64,000 nt of DNA from JBBRHQ01 sp963840235 (GTDB lineage: Bacteria > Actinomycetota > Thermoleophilia > Solirubrobacterales > 70-9). Position numbers and translations under genes: made by a program. Under the pieces are notes generated by a model that saw nothing but the letters and a program-made list of their open reading frames with translations, was not told where the DNA came from and searched no databases. The DNA lies in NCBI GenBank assembly GCA_963840235.1, contig CAWIYC010000004.1:1-64000 (forward strand), in the 5' to 3' direction. Below are positions 9,612-18,528 of the stretch, piece after piece (positions within the stretch are counted from its first letter, which is position 1; every line of letters begins with the position of its first letter).

Positions 9612-10282
9612 GCGCCGCCGGCGCTCGCGGGCTCGGCCGTCTCGTCCTCAGCGGGGCCGCCGCCTCGCCGCCGCCTGATGATCAGGTAGATGACCAGGCC
9701 GACCGCGGCGACGAGGACCACGTAGTCGAGATAGGCGAGGTTGTGGCGCCAATCCTCCCAGTTGTCGCCGACCGCGCGGCCGATGATGGCGAGCATCAGC
9801 ACCCAGGGGATGCAGCCGGCCAGCGTGAAAGCGGTGAAACGCCAGAAGGGCATCCGCGCCGCCCCGGCCGGGAGCGAGATGAAGGTGCGGATGATCGGCA
9901 GCATCCTGGTGAAGAAGACGGTGGCCTCGCCATGGCGCTCGAACCACTTGTCGGCCCAGCGCAGGTGCTTGGGGTTGACGTGGAGGATGTGGTGGCGCTC
10001 GAGCAGCTCGAGGCGGCCGTAGTAGCCGGCGGCGTAGGCGATCCAGGAGCCGACCAGGTTGCCGAGGACGCCGGCGGCGACGATCCCGAACATGGTCAGG
10101 TCCCCGTTGGAGACGCTGAAGCCCGCGAACAGCATGATCGCCTCGCTCGGCACCGGGATGCAGGCGGACTCGAGCGCCATCAGGACGAACACCGCCGGCA
10201 GCCCGGTCGAGCTGATGAAGTCGGTTGCGACGTTGACGATCGGGTCGACGATCTTGTCGGTAATGCTGGCGAGGATGAGCAT
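9608..10282 (-). CDS. DedA family membrane protein
   Basis: 224 residues with the DedA/SNARE-associated (VTT) domain: ESACIPVPSEAIM near residue 40, FFTRMLPIIRTFISLPAG near 125, and several transmembrane helices. DedA proteins are lipid scramblases or flippases; bacterial members have been linked to return of undecaprenyl phosphate across the membrane. Coupling to uppP (stop and start overlap) makes a lipid-carrier recycling role attractive here. The basic C-terminal tail (IIRRRRGGG) is cytosolic. Confidence 0.85.
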   Translation of the reverse strand: MLILASITDKIVDPIVNVATDFISSTGLPAVFVLMALESACIPVPSEAIMLFAGFSVSNGDLTMFGIVAAGVLGNLVGSWIAYAAGYYGRLELLERHHILHVNPKHLRWADKWFERHGEATVFFTRMLPIIRTFISLPAGAARMPFWRFTAFTLAGCIPWVLMLAIIGRAVGDNWEDWRHNLAYLDYVVLVAAVGLVIYLIIRRRRGGGPAEDETAEPASAGGA

Positions 10283-10340
10283 GAGCGGGTGCCGGCCGTC
10301 TTCCTGCGGGCGCCCTACATCTTAGGGAGAAAAGCAGGGC

Positions 10341-11885
10341 TCAGTTGGAGCCACGGCGGGCAATGACCACCCGCACGGTTTGAAGCATCAGCCGAATGTC
10401 GCCCCAGAAAGACCAAGCGGCGGAGTAGTCGTAGTCGATGTCCACCATCTCTCGGAATGGGATGTCGTTTCTGCCCATCACCTGCCACGGCCCGGTCAGC
10501 CCGGGGCGAAGGTCGAGGCGGTGCCTTGACCACCCCTCAACCATCCGATCGTCCCTCTCCGGTAGGGGTCTGGGCCCGACCAGGCTCATGTCGCCCACGA
10601 GAATGTTCCAGAGTTGGGGAATCTCGTCGAGGCTGGTGCGGCGAAGAAATCGACCCACCCGTGTGACTCGAGGGTCCTGATCGAGGAGCAGGCAGTCTGG
10701 ATCCCTGCTGTCGGCCATCAACTCGTCAACCTTCTGCTCTGCGTCCTCATCCATGGTGCGAAATTTGAGCAGGCGAAAGCGGACGCCGAATCTCCCGACC
10801 CGCGTCTGCCTGAACAGAATCGGGCCCCGGGAATCCAGCCTGATCGCCAGGGCAATGAAGGGCATCAGGGGCGCGAACAGGAGCAGGGCAGTCGCCGACA
10901 CCGCAAGGTCGAGGGAACGCTTAAGAAATCGTGAGGAGGGTGAAAGAACGGGAGGGTGATAGACGAGAATGCCGAGCCCCTCTATTCGATCGATCTCGGC
11001 TCCGGGGTTCAAAGTTTGCCGGTTCGCCGGGACGACGCTGAAGCGAACCAGGTGGCGGTGGCAGAGACGCATCAGGCGGACTATCTCCACGATGTCCATA
11101 TCCGGACCGGGCTGCACCATCAGCTGGTCGATCTTCCGCTCCTCGATCATCCGGCCAAGATCCTGGCGGACCGGCTGCAGCTCCAAGCCGAGCGGCTTCT
11201 CCGGCTCGGCGCCCAGGATGATCGCCCCGCGCAAATGCATCCCGTACTCAGGGTGGCGAGCGAGTCTCCTACGCATTTGGCCGACGCTCTCGGCGATGGC
11301 GACAATCACGACCTCCTCCGGCCCCTGCGCGCGCCGATGGATCCGCAGCATGAGACTGCGAAGTAGGCCAATGAGAACGATCGTCGTGATCGCGAAGAGC
11401 ACGAGCTCGACCAACGCCAGCCTGTGGTCACCCAGCACAAGCTTGGAATAGAGCCAGGTCGCAAGGGTGCCCAGCACGACCGCGTGAAAGAGAGGGCCCG
11501 CGTCGTCGAGAACCGACGCACCGACAGCTCGCACCTGGTGATCGTAGAGACCGTAGCTGCGCAGGATCACCGCCCAGATCGCCAGCGTCGGCGCCAGCAC
11601 AAGCGTGGTGCTCACCGGGTCAGGGTGGTCGGAGACAACCGCCAACGAGATCACCATCGCGAGGAGAATCGCGCTCAGATCCGCCGCCAAGAGCAACCTG
11701 CGAAGGACGTAATCACGATTGCGGGGACGAGTCCCGACCAGGTCCGCGTTGCGCAAACCATTGCCACCGGCCTTCGCGCCGACGATCTCGGGTGCGCGCT
11801 CCGATCCAATTGCATCCGGTATTGCCAACAGACCCCCTCTGTGTCTACCTCGTGTGCTCTGCCGGGTGGGATCCTGGTTCCACAT
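10341..11885 (-). CDS. Polyprenyl-phosphate sugar-phosphate transferase (WbaP-like)
   Basis: 514 residues. This enzyme primes glycan synthesis by moving a sugar-1-phosphate from a nucleotide sugar to undecaprenyl phosphate. Residues about 60-160 form transmembrane helices, 165-300 a nucleotide-binding-like central domain, and 325-514 the catalytic domain. The latter carries FLKRSLDLAVS, IRLDSRGPILFRQTRVG, LLKFRTMDED, RRTSLDEIPQLWN, MSLVGPRP and RPGLTGPWQV. It is the long PHPT type, unlike the short transferase at 21742. It is divergent from the dehydratase at 11988, and the 100-base gap holds the presumed promoters. Confidence 0.9.
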   Translation of the reverse strand: MWNQDPTRQSTRGRHRGGLLAIPDAIGSERAPEIVGAKAGGNGLRNADLVGTRPRNRDYVLRRLLLAADLSAILLAMVISLAVVSDHPDPVSTTLVLAPTLAIWAVILRSYGLYDHQVRAVGASVLDDAGPLFHAVVLGTLATWLYSKLVLGDHRLALVELVLFAITTIVLIGLLRSLMLRIHRRAQGPEEVVIVAIAESVGQMRRRLARHPEYGMHLRGAIILGAEPEKPLGLELQPVRQDLGRMIEERKIDQLMVQPGPDMDIVEIVRLMRLCHRHLVRFSVVPANRQTLNPGAEIDRIEGLGILVYHPPVLSPSSRFLKRSLDLAVSATALLLFAPLMPFIALAIRLDSRGPILFRQTRVGRFGVRFRLLKFRTMDEDAEQKVDELMADSRDPDCLLLDQDPRVTRVGRFLRRTSLDEIPQLWNILVGDMSLVGPRPLPERDDRMVEGWSRHRLDLRPGLTGPWQVMGRNDIPFREMVDIDYDYSAAWSFWGDIRLMLQTVRVVIARRGSN

Positions 11886-11987
11886 GATTATCGTCTGTGT
11901 CCGCTCGGGGTCGTCAGGAATTCACCACATGTTTGAGAGGAACATTCCCTACCGGGTCGCCTCCAGGCACTACACTCGGCCGGTCCC

Positions 11988-13880
11988 ATGCACCGGTTGA
12001 ACCACCCCGTCTACCGCGGCCGGACGATGCAGATGGCGGCGGATGCGCTGCTGGTCGCGATCGCCTTCTTCTGCGCCTTCAAGCTGCGCTTCCTCGACGA
12101 CGCCCACGGCATCCCCGAGCGCTACTCGACCCTGCTTGTGCAGTCCATCGCCTTCGTCGCCGTCGGCAAGGTGGCGATCTTCTTCGCCTTCGGCCTCTAC
12201 CAGAAGTGGTGGCGCTACACGACCGCCAGCGACTTCCCCGGAATCCTCCGCGCCGTGGTCGTGGCCAGCCTGGTCATGGTCCTCGTCTTCACCGTCGCCA
12301 AGCCCTTCGACTACAACCTGCCGCGCTCGGTGGTGGTCACCGATTTCATCCTCACGCTGCTGTTACTGATCGGCGCCCGGCTCGCGGTCCGGCTGGTGAT
12401 CGAGCGCCCCCAGCGGGGCGCCCGGATCCCGATCGGCCGCGAGGTTCTGATCGTCGGCGCCGGCTCCGGGGGGCAGATGGTGGTGCGCGAGTTGCAGCTC
12501 AACCCCAACCTCGGCAAGACCGCGATCGGCTACCTCGACGACGACCCGCGCAAGCGCGGGATGAGGTTGCAGGGGCTGAAGGTGCTCGGCAGCACCGACG
12601 AGATCGACGCGATCCTCGACGAGACCGAGCCGGACGAGGTCGCGATCGCGATCCCCTCGGCGCCCGGGACGCTGAGGGCGAAGGTGGTCGCCGCCTGCCG
12701 GGAGCGGGAGATACGCACGCTGACGCTGCCGACTGTGTTCGAGCTTCTGCGCGGCGGGGTCCAGCTCAACCGCCAGCTGCGCCAGGTCCAGGTCGAGGAC
12801 GTGCTCGGTCGCGACCCCGTCGTCGTCGAGCTCGATCGCGTCGGCGCCTATCTCGAGGACCGGGTGGTGATGGTCACCGGCGCCGGGGGTTCGATCGGCT
12901 CCGAGCTCTGCCGCCAGATCGCTCGTGTCCGCCCACGGCTGCTGGTGATGCTCGACCACGCCGAGGACAATCTCTTCCAGATCGACCGAGAGATGGTCGA
13001 GGAGCGCCACTTCACCCTGGCCGAGTCGGTGCTGGCCGATTGCAAGGAGCCGGACCGGATGCTCGAGGTGATGCAGCGCTTCAAGCCTGGCGTCGTCTTC
13101 CATGCGGCCGCCTACAAGCACGTGCCGCTGATGGAGTCGAACCCGCTGGAGGCGGTTCGCAACAACGCGGTGGCGACGCGGATCACCGCCGAGACCGCCG
13201 CGGCCTCGAAGGTCGAGCGTTTCGTCCTCATCTCCACCGACAAGGCGGTCAACCCGCAGACGGTGATGGGCGCCTCGAAGGCGATGGCCGAGTGGATCGT
13301 CGAGGCCGCGGGCCACCGCCATCCCCACACCCGCTTCGGCAGCGTCCGCTTCGGCAACGTGCTCGCCTCCTCCGGCAGCGTCGTCCCAATCTTCCGTGGC
13401 CAGATCGAGCGCGGCGGCCCGGTCACGGTCACCCACCCCGAGATGACCCGGTACTTCATGACCATCCCCGAGGCGGTGCAGCTGGTGATCCGTGCCGGCG
13501 ACATCGGCGCCGGCAAGGGCGAGGTCTTCGTCCTCGACATGGGCGAGCCGGTGCGGATAGTCGATCTCGCCCACAACATGATCCGGCTCGCCGGGTACGA
13601 GCCGGAGCGCGACATCGCGGTCGAGTTCACCGGGCCCCGGCCGGGGGAGAAGCTGCACGAGGACCTCTTCGGCACCGGCGAGCGCCCCCAGCCGACCGCG
13701 GCCAAGCGGATCTTGCGCGCGGTACGCGACACCCCGCTGGACCCGGACTGGCTCGACTCGACCCTGAACGGGCTCGAGCAGCTGATCCTCGCCGGCGACG
13801 AGGTCAATCTCGCCGAGACCGTGGTGGCGATGGTGACCGCCACCGGTGACGATGCCGCGGCGGTCGCCCACGACGATTGA
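11988..13880 (+). CDS. Membrane-anchored nucleotide-sugar 4,6-dehydratase (WbpM/PglF-like)
   Basis: 630 residues. Residues 1-140 contain about four transmembrane helices, 145-270 a first Rossmann-like domain (VLIVGAGSGGQ), and 290-585 the catalytic extended SDR domain with TGAGGSIGSELCRQ, AAAYKHVPLME and STDKAVNPQ. The usual active-site YxxxK is replaced by MGASK; Met in place of Tyr is normal in the WbpM/PglF long-chain group. The likely product is UDP-4-keto-6-deoxy-GlcNAc, used for diacetyl-bacillosamine, fucosamine or quinovosamine. No matching aminotransferase is in this window. Confidence 0.9.
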   Translation: MHRLNHPVYRGRTMQMAADALLVAIAFFCAFKLRFLDDAHGIPERYSTLLVQSIAFVAVGKVAIFFAFGLYQKWWRYTTASDFPGILRAVVVASLVMVLVFTVAKPFDYNLPRSVVVTDFILTLLLLIGARLAVRLVIERPQRGARIPIGREVLIVGAGSGGQMVVRELQLNPNLGKTAIGYLDDDPRKRGMRLQGLKVLGSTDEIDAILDETEPDEVAIAIPSAPGTLRAKVVAACREREIRTLTLPTVFELLRGGVQLNRQLRQVQVEDVLGRDPVVVELDRVGAYLEDRVVMVTGAGGSIGSELCRQIARVRPRLLVMLDHAEDNLFQIDREMVEERHFTLAESVLADCKEPDRMLEVMQRFKPGVVFHAAAYKHVPLMESNPLEAVRNNAVATRITAETAAASKVERFVLISTDKAVNPQTVMGASKAMAEWIVEAAGHRHPHTRFGSVRFGNVLASSGSVVPIFRGQIERGGPVTVTHPEMTRYFMTIPEAVQLVIRAGDIGAGKGEVFVLDMGEPVRIVDLAHNMIRLAGYEPERDIAVEFTGPRPGEKLHEDLFGTGERPQPTAAKRILRAVRDTPLDPDWLDSTLNGLEQLILAGDEVNLAETVVAMVTATGDDAAAVAHDD

Positions 13881-13978
13881 GCGCCGCGGCGCCTGCGGTC
13901 CCCCGGCCCTCGTAACATCCCGCCGATCCTTGCCCCCATCGTCAACACAGACCACGGGCGAATCCCCGTGAGCGGGCC

Positions 13979-14728
13979 TTGCTCGAGATCGTAAGAGAGG
14001 CCGGCTCCTACGCCGGGCTCGTCGCCTTCGTCGGCGTCGCGATCCTGATCCTGCTCCAGTTCACCCAGGCGCGGGACATCCGCCGTCTGCGCGAGTGGGC
14101 GGGAAGCGCCCCCGAGCGCGACGCCACCTCGAAGGAGGCGACCTCGGAGCTGGCGGCGTCGAGGGCGGAGGAGTTGCGTCAGATCGAGCAGTCGCGACAG
14201 GCAGAGGTCAAGGCGGCCTCGAAGCGCGAGGTGCGACGCGAGCGACGCGAAGCCGGCCTGCCGGAGCTGACCAGATGGGAACGGTTCCGGGGGGCGCTGC
14301 CGCGGCCCGGCTACCTGGCCCTGATCGTCGTCGCCGTTATCGTGATCGGCGCCGGCGTCGCCTTTGCCGCGACCAAGTTCCTCGGCACCGAGGACGGCAA
14401 GAGCGGCAGGGCCGCCAGCGCCAAGTCTGCGCTGCAACCCAAGAACATCACGGTCTCGGTCCTGAACGGAACCGCGGTCTCGGGCCTGGCGGGCCGGTTC
14501 GGGGACAAGCTCGACCGGAAGGGCTACCCGCTCGACGCCGTGACCAACACCCCGTCGAGCTTCGCCAAGAGCGTCGTCATGTTCCGCCGCGGGCATGAGC
14601 CCGAGGCGAGGGAGGTCTCGAAGGTCGTGCAGATCCCCAGGCTGAGGTTGATGACGCAGGAGTTAGCCGCCGCCGCCGCCAGCGCCGAGGTCGCGGTCGT
14701 GGTCGGCGAGGACCGGGCCTCGAGCTAG
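13979..14728 (+). CDS. Membrane protein with LytR C-terminal domain
   Basis: 249 residues: a first hydrophobic helix (GLVAFVGVAILILLQF), a charged Arg/Glu-rich coiled stretch (45-100), a second helix (YLALIVVAVIVIGAGVAFAA), and an extracytoplasmic LytR_C-type domain with ITVSVLNGTAVSGLAGRF. LytR_C domains occur in LytR-CpsA-Psr ligases and as separate wall-associated proteins, so a role near glycan attachment is plausible. I see no LCP catalytic domain. The start is TTG; no better start lies in frame. Confidence 0.75.
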   Translation: MLEIVREAGSYAGLVAFVGVAILILLQFTQARDIRRLREWAGSAPERDATSKEATSELAASRAEELRQIEQSRQAEVKAASKREVRRERREAGLPELTRWERFRGALPRPGYLALIVVAVIVIGAGVAFAATKFLGTEDGKSGRAASAKSALQPKNITVSVLNGTAVSGLAGRFGDKLDRKGYPLDAVTNTPSSFAKSVVMFRRGHEPEAREVSKVVQIPRLRLMTQELAAAAASAEVAVVVGEDRASS

Positions 14729-14776
14729 CCAGTCATCCGGGGTCTGCCGACCCGCCGCGGGTAATCTGATCCGGCC

Positions 14777-15301
14777 GTGGAGCCCGCCGACGATCGCGCG
14801 CCGCTGACCCGTGTTCTCGGGCCGGTTGTCTTCGCTCTGCTCGTGCTCGCGACCGTCGGCGCCTTCGCCTACGCGCAGCGGCTCAAGCGCGAGCCGCTGA
14901 TCCTCGACAAGGTCACCCTCGGCCACGCCTTCGTCGCTGCCGACGGCAGGATCAAGCGGGTGACGGCGTTCAGCCCCAACGGCGATTGCCGCGCCGACAA
15001 CGCCCGCATCCGCTTCAGGGTCACACGCTCGGACCGCGCCAAGGTCCAGATAGTCGATCCCGACGGGAGGCTCGTTCGCACCCTGGCCAGGAACCGCTTT
15101 CTCAAGAGATACCGGTTCGCGACCTTCCACTGGGGCGGCCGCACCAGGCTCGGAGAGGCGGCGCCCCCCGGCCGCTACAAGCTGCGGGTGGTCCTGCTGG
15201 GACAGGACAGGACCCTGACCCCGGGCGGCACGCTTCGCCTGCACCTGGTGGAGCCGAAGCCGGGCGGCTGCCGCCGGGCCGCAATGGGGCAGGTCGGTTG
15301 A
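14777..15301 (+). CDS. Membrane-anchored protein with FlgD-like Ig fold
   Basis: 174 residues starting at GTG. One N-terminal helix (VVFALLVLATVGAFAYA) is followed by an extracytoplasmic beta domain. The features FSPNGDCRADNARIRF, VQIVDPDGRLVRTL, WGGRTRLGEAAPPGRYKLRV are those of FlgD-Ig/gliding-type Ig-like domains ('F.PNGDG...D', 'W.G....G...PGxY'). It probably mediates protein or glycan contacts outside the cell. Its stop overlaps the TTG start of the following O-antigen ligase, so both are made together. Confidence 0.7.
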   Translation: MEPADDRAPLTRVLGPVVFALLVLATVGAFAYAQRLKREPLILDKVTLGHAFVAADGRIKRVTAFSPNGDCRADNARIRFRVTRSDRAKVQIVDPDGRLVRTLARNRFLKRYRFATFHWGGRTRLGEAAPPGRYKLRVVLLGQDRTLTPGGTLRLHLVEPKPGGCRRAAMGQVG

Positions 15302-16803
15302 GCGCACTCGCCGGCGCCGGCGTCGTGGCGGCGGCCGCTGCCGCTGCCGCCGCGATCCTTCTCGGCCCCTCGCGGGCGAGGTCCGTAGCGATGCTGTTCG
15401 CGCTGGCCCTCTTCCCGGTCCTGATCGCCGGCGATCAGTGGCACTCGCCTGCGATCTCCGACCTTCGCGACACTCCCTCCAGGCTCGCCGCCCTGGCCCT
15501 GCTCGCCGCCGCCCTCATCGCCGCCCTGGCCCTGCTCTTTACCCGCCGCCCGCTGCTGATGCCCCTGGCGATCATCGCCGCCCTTCCCTTCCGCGTCCCG
15601 CTGGAGGCGGGAGGCGACAAGGCCAACCTCCTGGTCCCCCTCTACCTGGTGATCGCCGGAGGCGTCCTGGCAACCGCTCTGCGAGATTGGCAAGGCGCCA
15701 AGGGAGGGGAAGACCGGAAGGAACCGACCGCCGATGCGGCGGGTGGTGCGGCAGGGGGGGACCACCCCCCGGCGGTGCAGGGGGGTGGTGGGCCCACTGC
15801 CGTGACAGGACCCGCCGCCAGGGTGCTCTGGCTCTCCCGGATTTTGGCCGCCGTGGTGGTCGTCTACGCGCTCCAGACCCTCTACTCCGACGACTTCTCC
15901 CAGGGACTCCAGAACGCCTGTTTCTTCGTCATCCCGTTCTCGATCGGGTTCGCGCTCCTGCTCGACGTCCGGTGGGACCGGAGGCTGCTGGTCGGCGCTC
16001 TCGCCGTCGTCGCCGCCGAGGCACTCCTGTTCGTACTCGTCGGCTTCGTCGAGTACGCGACCCGGGACCTGCTCTGGAACGGGGCGGTGATCCGCTCGAA
16101 CGAGTTCCACGTCTACTTCCGCGTCAACTCCCTTTTCTGGGACCCGAACGTCTACGGCCGCTACCTGGCGCTCGTGATCGTCGCCATCACCGCGGCCCTG
16201 CTCTTCGCCCGCGACCGCCGGGCGGCCCTCGTCCTGTCCGCCGCCGCCGGCCTGATCTGGCTGGGGTTGGTGACGACCTTCTCGCAGTCGAGCTTCGCCG
16301 GACTGCTGGCCGGGCTGGCCGTGCTGGCGGCACTTCGCTGGAGCCTGCGCTGGGCCGCCCTGGCCTGCGTCGTGGCAGCTCTTGGCGGCATGGCATTCGT
16401 CGTAGCTGCCGGCGGCTCCCTGAAGATCGATCTCTCCTCCGGCAACACCGTCAACAAGGACACCGGCGGCAGGGCGAACCTGATATCGGGCGGCGCCGAC
16501 CTCTTCAGCAACCGCCCGATCCTGGGATATGGATCGGGCTCGTTCTCGACCGCATTCCGTCGCAACGCCGGAGGCAAGGCCCCCGTGACCGAGTCCCACA
16601 CCGAGCCGGTCACGGTGGCAGCGGAGCAGGGCCTCATCGGCCTCATCCTCTACCTGGCTTTGCTGGGGACAGCCGTGTGGACGATGACGGCAGGCCTACG
16701 CGGCCTCGATGCCCGGCCTCGGCAGGGCTCCTCCGGCGGGTGGCATGGAAGGGGGGGACCACCCCCTGGCGGAGCCGAGGGGGTGGTGGGCCCACTTCCG
16801 TGA
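15298..16803 (+). CDS. O-antigen ligase family protein, cut by an in-frame stop inside a repeat insert
   Basis: About 501 residues from the TTG at 15298. Many transmembrane helices surround the family loop with FSNRPILGYGSGSF and the His in ESHTEPVTVAAEQG. These proteins polymerise or ligate lipid-linked glycans at the periplasmic face. Two copies of a palindromic repeat lie within the gene. The first (15754-15817) is read through as a Gly/Pro-rich insert near residue 155. The second (16751-16815) brings a TGA at 16801-16803. Beyond it the same frame continues MMVARAATLAMFAALVV to a stop at 16966-16968, the expected last helix. The full-length ancestor was therefore 15298-16968. Confidence 0.8.
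   Translation: MSALAGAGVVAAAAAAAAAILLGPSRARSVAMLFALALFPVLIAGDQWHSPAISDLRDTPSRLAALALLAAALIAALALLFTRRPLLMPLAIIAALPFRVPLEAGGDKANLLVPLYLVIAGGVLATALRDWQGAKGGEDRKEPTADAAGGAAGGDHPPAVQGGGGPTAVTGPAARVLWLSRILAAVVVVYALQTLYSDDFSQGLQNACFFVIPFSIGFALLLDVRWDRRLLVGALAVVAAEALLFVLVGFVEYATRDLLWNGAVIRSNEFHVYFRVNSLFWDPNVYGRYLALVIVAITAALLFARDRRAALVLSAAAGLIWLGLVTTFSQSSFAGLLAGLAVLAALRWSLRWAALACVVAALGGMAFVVAAGGSLKIDLSSGNTVNKDTGGRANLISGGADLFSNRPILGYGSGSFSTAFRRNAGGKAPVTESHTEPVTVAAEQGLIGLILYLALLGTAVWTMTAGLRGLDARPRQGSSGGWHGRGGPPPGGAEGVVGPLP
15754..15817. repeat. GC-rich palindromic repeat, copy 1 (inside a gene)
   Basis: A G7 run is followed by ACCACCCCCC, a 9-base loop and GGGGGGTGGT, which form a 10-bp hairpin stem, then TGGGCCCACTGCCGTGACAGG. 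The whole block matches copy 2 at 16751 with few differences. It looks like a small mobile palindrome of REP/MITE type. Here it stays open in the frame of the host gene. Confidence 0.75.
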
Positions 16804-16815
16804 CAGGACCCGCCG
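16751..16815. repeat. GC-rich palindromic repeat, copy 2 (inside the same gene)
   Basis: It has the same G7, ACCACCCCCT, loop, GGGGGTGGT, GGGCCCACTTCCGTGACAGG layout as copy 1. It sits in a different frame relative to the host gene, so its CCGTGACAG yields an in-frame TGA that truncates the O-antigen ligase 55 codons early. Confidence 0.75.
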
Positions 16816-16978
16816 GCCGGGCGTATGATGGTGGCGCGGGCCGCGACGCTGGCCATGTTCGCCGCCCTCGTCGTCCACACCCTGGCCTACGCCGGCTTCT
16901 ACGAAGACCCGATCACCTGGGTGCTGCTGGCGATGGGGAGCTCGCTGGCGATCCGCCCCTCGGCGTAGGCTCGCACGG

Positions 16979-18523
16979 ATGAGCGGCTACCTGCGCCGCC
17001 TGGCGACCACCGGGGCGGCCTATACCGGCGCGAGCATCCTCTCGAAGCTGATCGCGGTCGCGCTGCTGCCGCTCTACACGCGCTACCTGACGCCGGCCGA
17101 CTACGGCGCGGCCGAGGTCCTCTTCTCCGCCGTCGTGGCCGCCAGCATCGTCGTCCGCCTGGGCGTGATCGAGGCCCTGCTGCGCTTCTACTACAAGCCG
17201 GACGAGGACCCGGGGCCGGTGCTTTCCTCCTCCTTCGCTGTGCTCTTCTGGGCGACCACCGCCGGCGCCCTGATTGCCCTCCCGTTCGCCGAGCCGATCT
17301 CCGAGGCGCTCCTGGACCGCCCGGCAGCCGGCCTGGTGCGGATCGCGATCGGCGGCCTCTGGGTGCTGACCCTGCTCGAGTTCCTGCTGACCATCTTCAG
17401 GCTCGAGGAGCGTGCCCGGGCCTTCTTCGCGACCACGATGGCGAATGTCCTGGTCACGATCCCGGTCACGGTCGCGCTCGTCGTCGGCGCCGGCGACGGC
17501 GCTCGCGGGCTGCTGCTCGGAAGCTACGGCACCGGAGCCGTCTTCGTCGTCGGACTGATCTTCCTTCACCGCCGCCGTCTCGCGCTCGTCTGGGAGGGAG
17601 CCCTGATCCGGCGCCTGCTGCGGTTCGGCCTGCCGACAATGCCGGCGGAGCTCTCGCTTTACTCGCTCAACTTCATCGACCGGATAATCCTGGTGCGCTC
17701 TGCAGGCCTCGCAGAGGCGGGCCTGTACTCGCTTGCGGTCAAGTTCGGCCAGGGCGTCAACGTCTTCGTCCGCGGCTTCCAGCTCGCCTGGCCGCCCCTG
17801 GCCTACTCGATCCGCGACGACGACGAGGCCCGTCGCGCCTACTCGGTCGTCGTCACCCTGTTCACGGCAGGCTGCGCCTTCGCCGTCACCATCATGTGGC
17901 TGCTCGCCCGCTGGATCGTGCGGGCGCTGGCCGCGCCCGACTTCTACGGCTCGTTCAAGGCGGTCGGGCTGGTGACCACCGGCGTCACCCTCTACGCGCT
18001 CTACATGGTGCTGGTGGTGATCCTCGGGCGCACGGGCCGGACCGAGTTCAACCTCCCGGCGACGATCGCCGCGACCGTCGTCAACGTCGGGCTCAACCTG
18101 GCCCTGGTGCCGTCGATGGGGATCGTCGGTGCCGGCCTGGCGCTGGTCGTCTCCTACCTGGTGGTCCTGGGGCTGATGTACGTGTTCACCCAGCGCCTGT
18201 TCCCGGTCCCGTATGAGTGGAGCAGGCTGGCACGGATCGTCGGGGTCTCGGCCCTGCTGATCGGGATCGGGGAGCTGGTCATGCCGAGCGAGGGTGCGCT
18301 GGGGCTGCTCGGCAGGGTGGCGCTGGTGCTGCTTTACCCGGCGCTTCTCCTCCTCAGCGGCTTCTTCTCCGAGGGTGAGCGCCGCTGGATCGCGCTCCTG
18401 CGCCACCCCCGCGAACTGGCCCGCAGGCTGAGGGAAATGCAGCGGGCCCCGGCCGAGGCGCCGGGGTCGGTGCCGGAGGTGTTCGAGGCGGAGGCGATGG
18501 ACGAGGACTCGCTGCGTCAGTAG
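16979..18523 (+). CDS. Oligosaccharide flippase (Wzx/MATE-like)
   Basis: 514 residues, with about 14 hydrophobic helices and the N-terminal family start LATTGAAYTGASILSKLIAV and LLPLYTRYLTPADYG, typical of polysaccharide_synt/MurJ-like exporters. It flips lipid-linked repeat units across the membrane for the ligase/polymerase just upstream. The C-terminus is an acidic cytosolic tail of about 60 residues. It follows the true end of the O-antigen ligase frame by 10 bases, so the two form an operon. Confidence 0.9.
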   Translation: MSGYLRRLATTGAAYTGASILSKLIAVALLPLYTRYLTPADYGAAEVLFSAVVAASIVVRLGVIEALLRFYYKPDEDPGPVLSSSFAVLFWATTAGALIALPFAEPISEALLDRPAAGLVRIAIGGLWVLTLLEFLLTIFRLEERARAFFATTMANVLVTIPVTVALVVGAGDGARGLLLGSYGTGAVFVVGLIFLHRRRLALVWEGALIRRLLRFGLPTMPAELSLYSLNFIDRIILVRSAGLAEAGLYSLAVKFGQGVNVFVRGFQLAWPPLAYSIRDDDEARRAYSVVVTLFTAGCAFAVTIMWLLARWIVRALAAPDFYGSFKAVGLVTTGVTLYALYMVLVVILGRTGRTEFNLPATIAATVVNVGLNLALVPSMGIVGAGLALVVSYLVVLGLMYVFTQRLFPVPYEWSRLARIVGVSALLIGIGELVMPSEGALGLLGRVALVLLYPALLLLSGFFSEGERRWIALLRHPRELARRLREMQRAPAEAPGSVPEVFEAEAMDEDSLRQ

Positions 18524-18528
18524 CGGGC

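Noticed and set aside
12363..13955. 530-codon minus-strand open frame opposite the dehydratase
   Set aside because: Shadow of a well-supported plus-strand gene; Asp/His/Leu-rich antisense composition with no domains.
16801..16803. TGA in the O-antigen ligase as a selenocysteine codon
   Set aside because: It lies inside the repeat insert, no Cys/Sec-type active site is expected there, and no convincing SECIS-like stem was seen.
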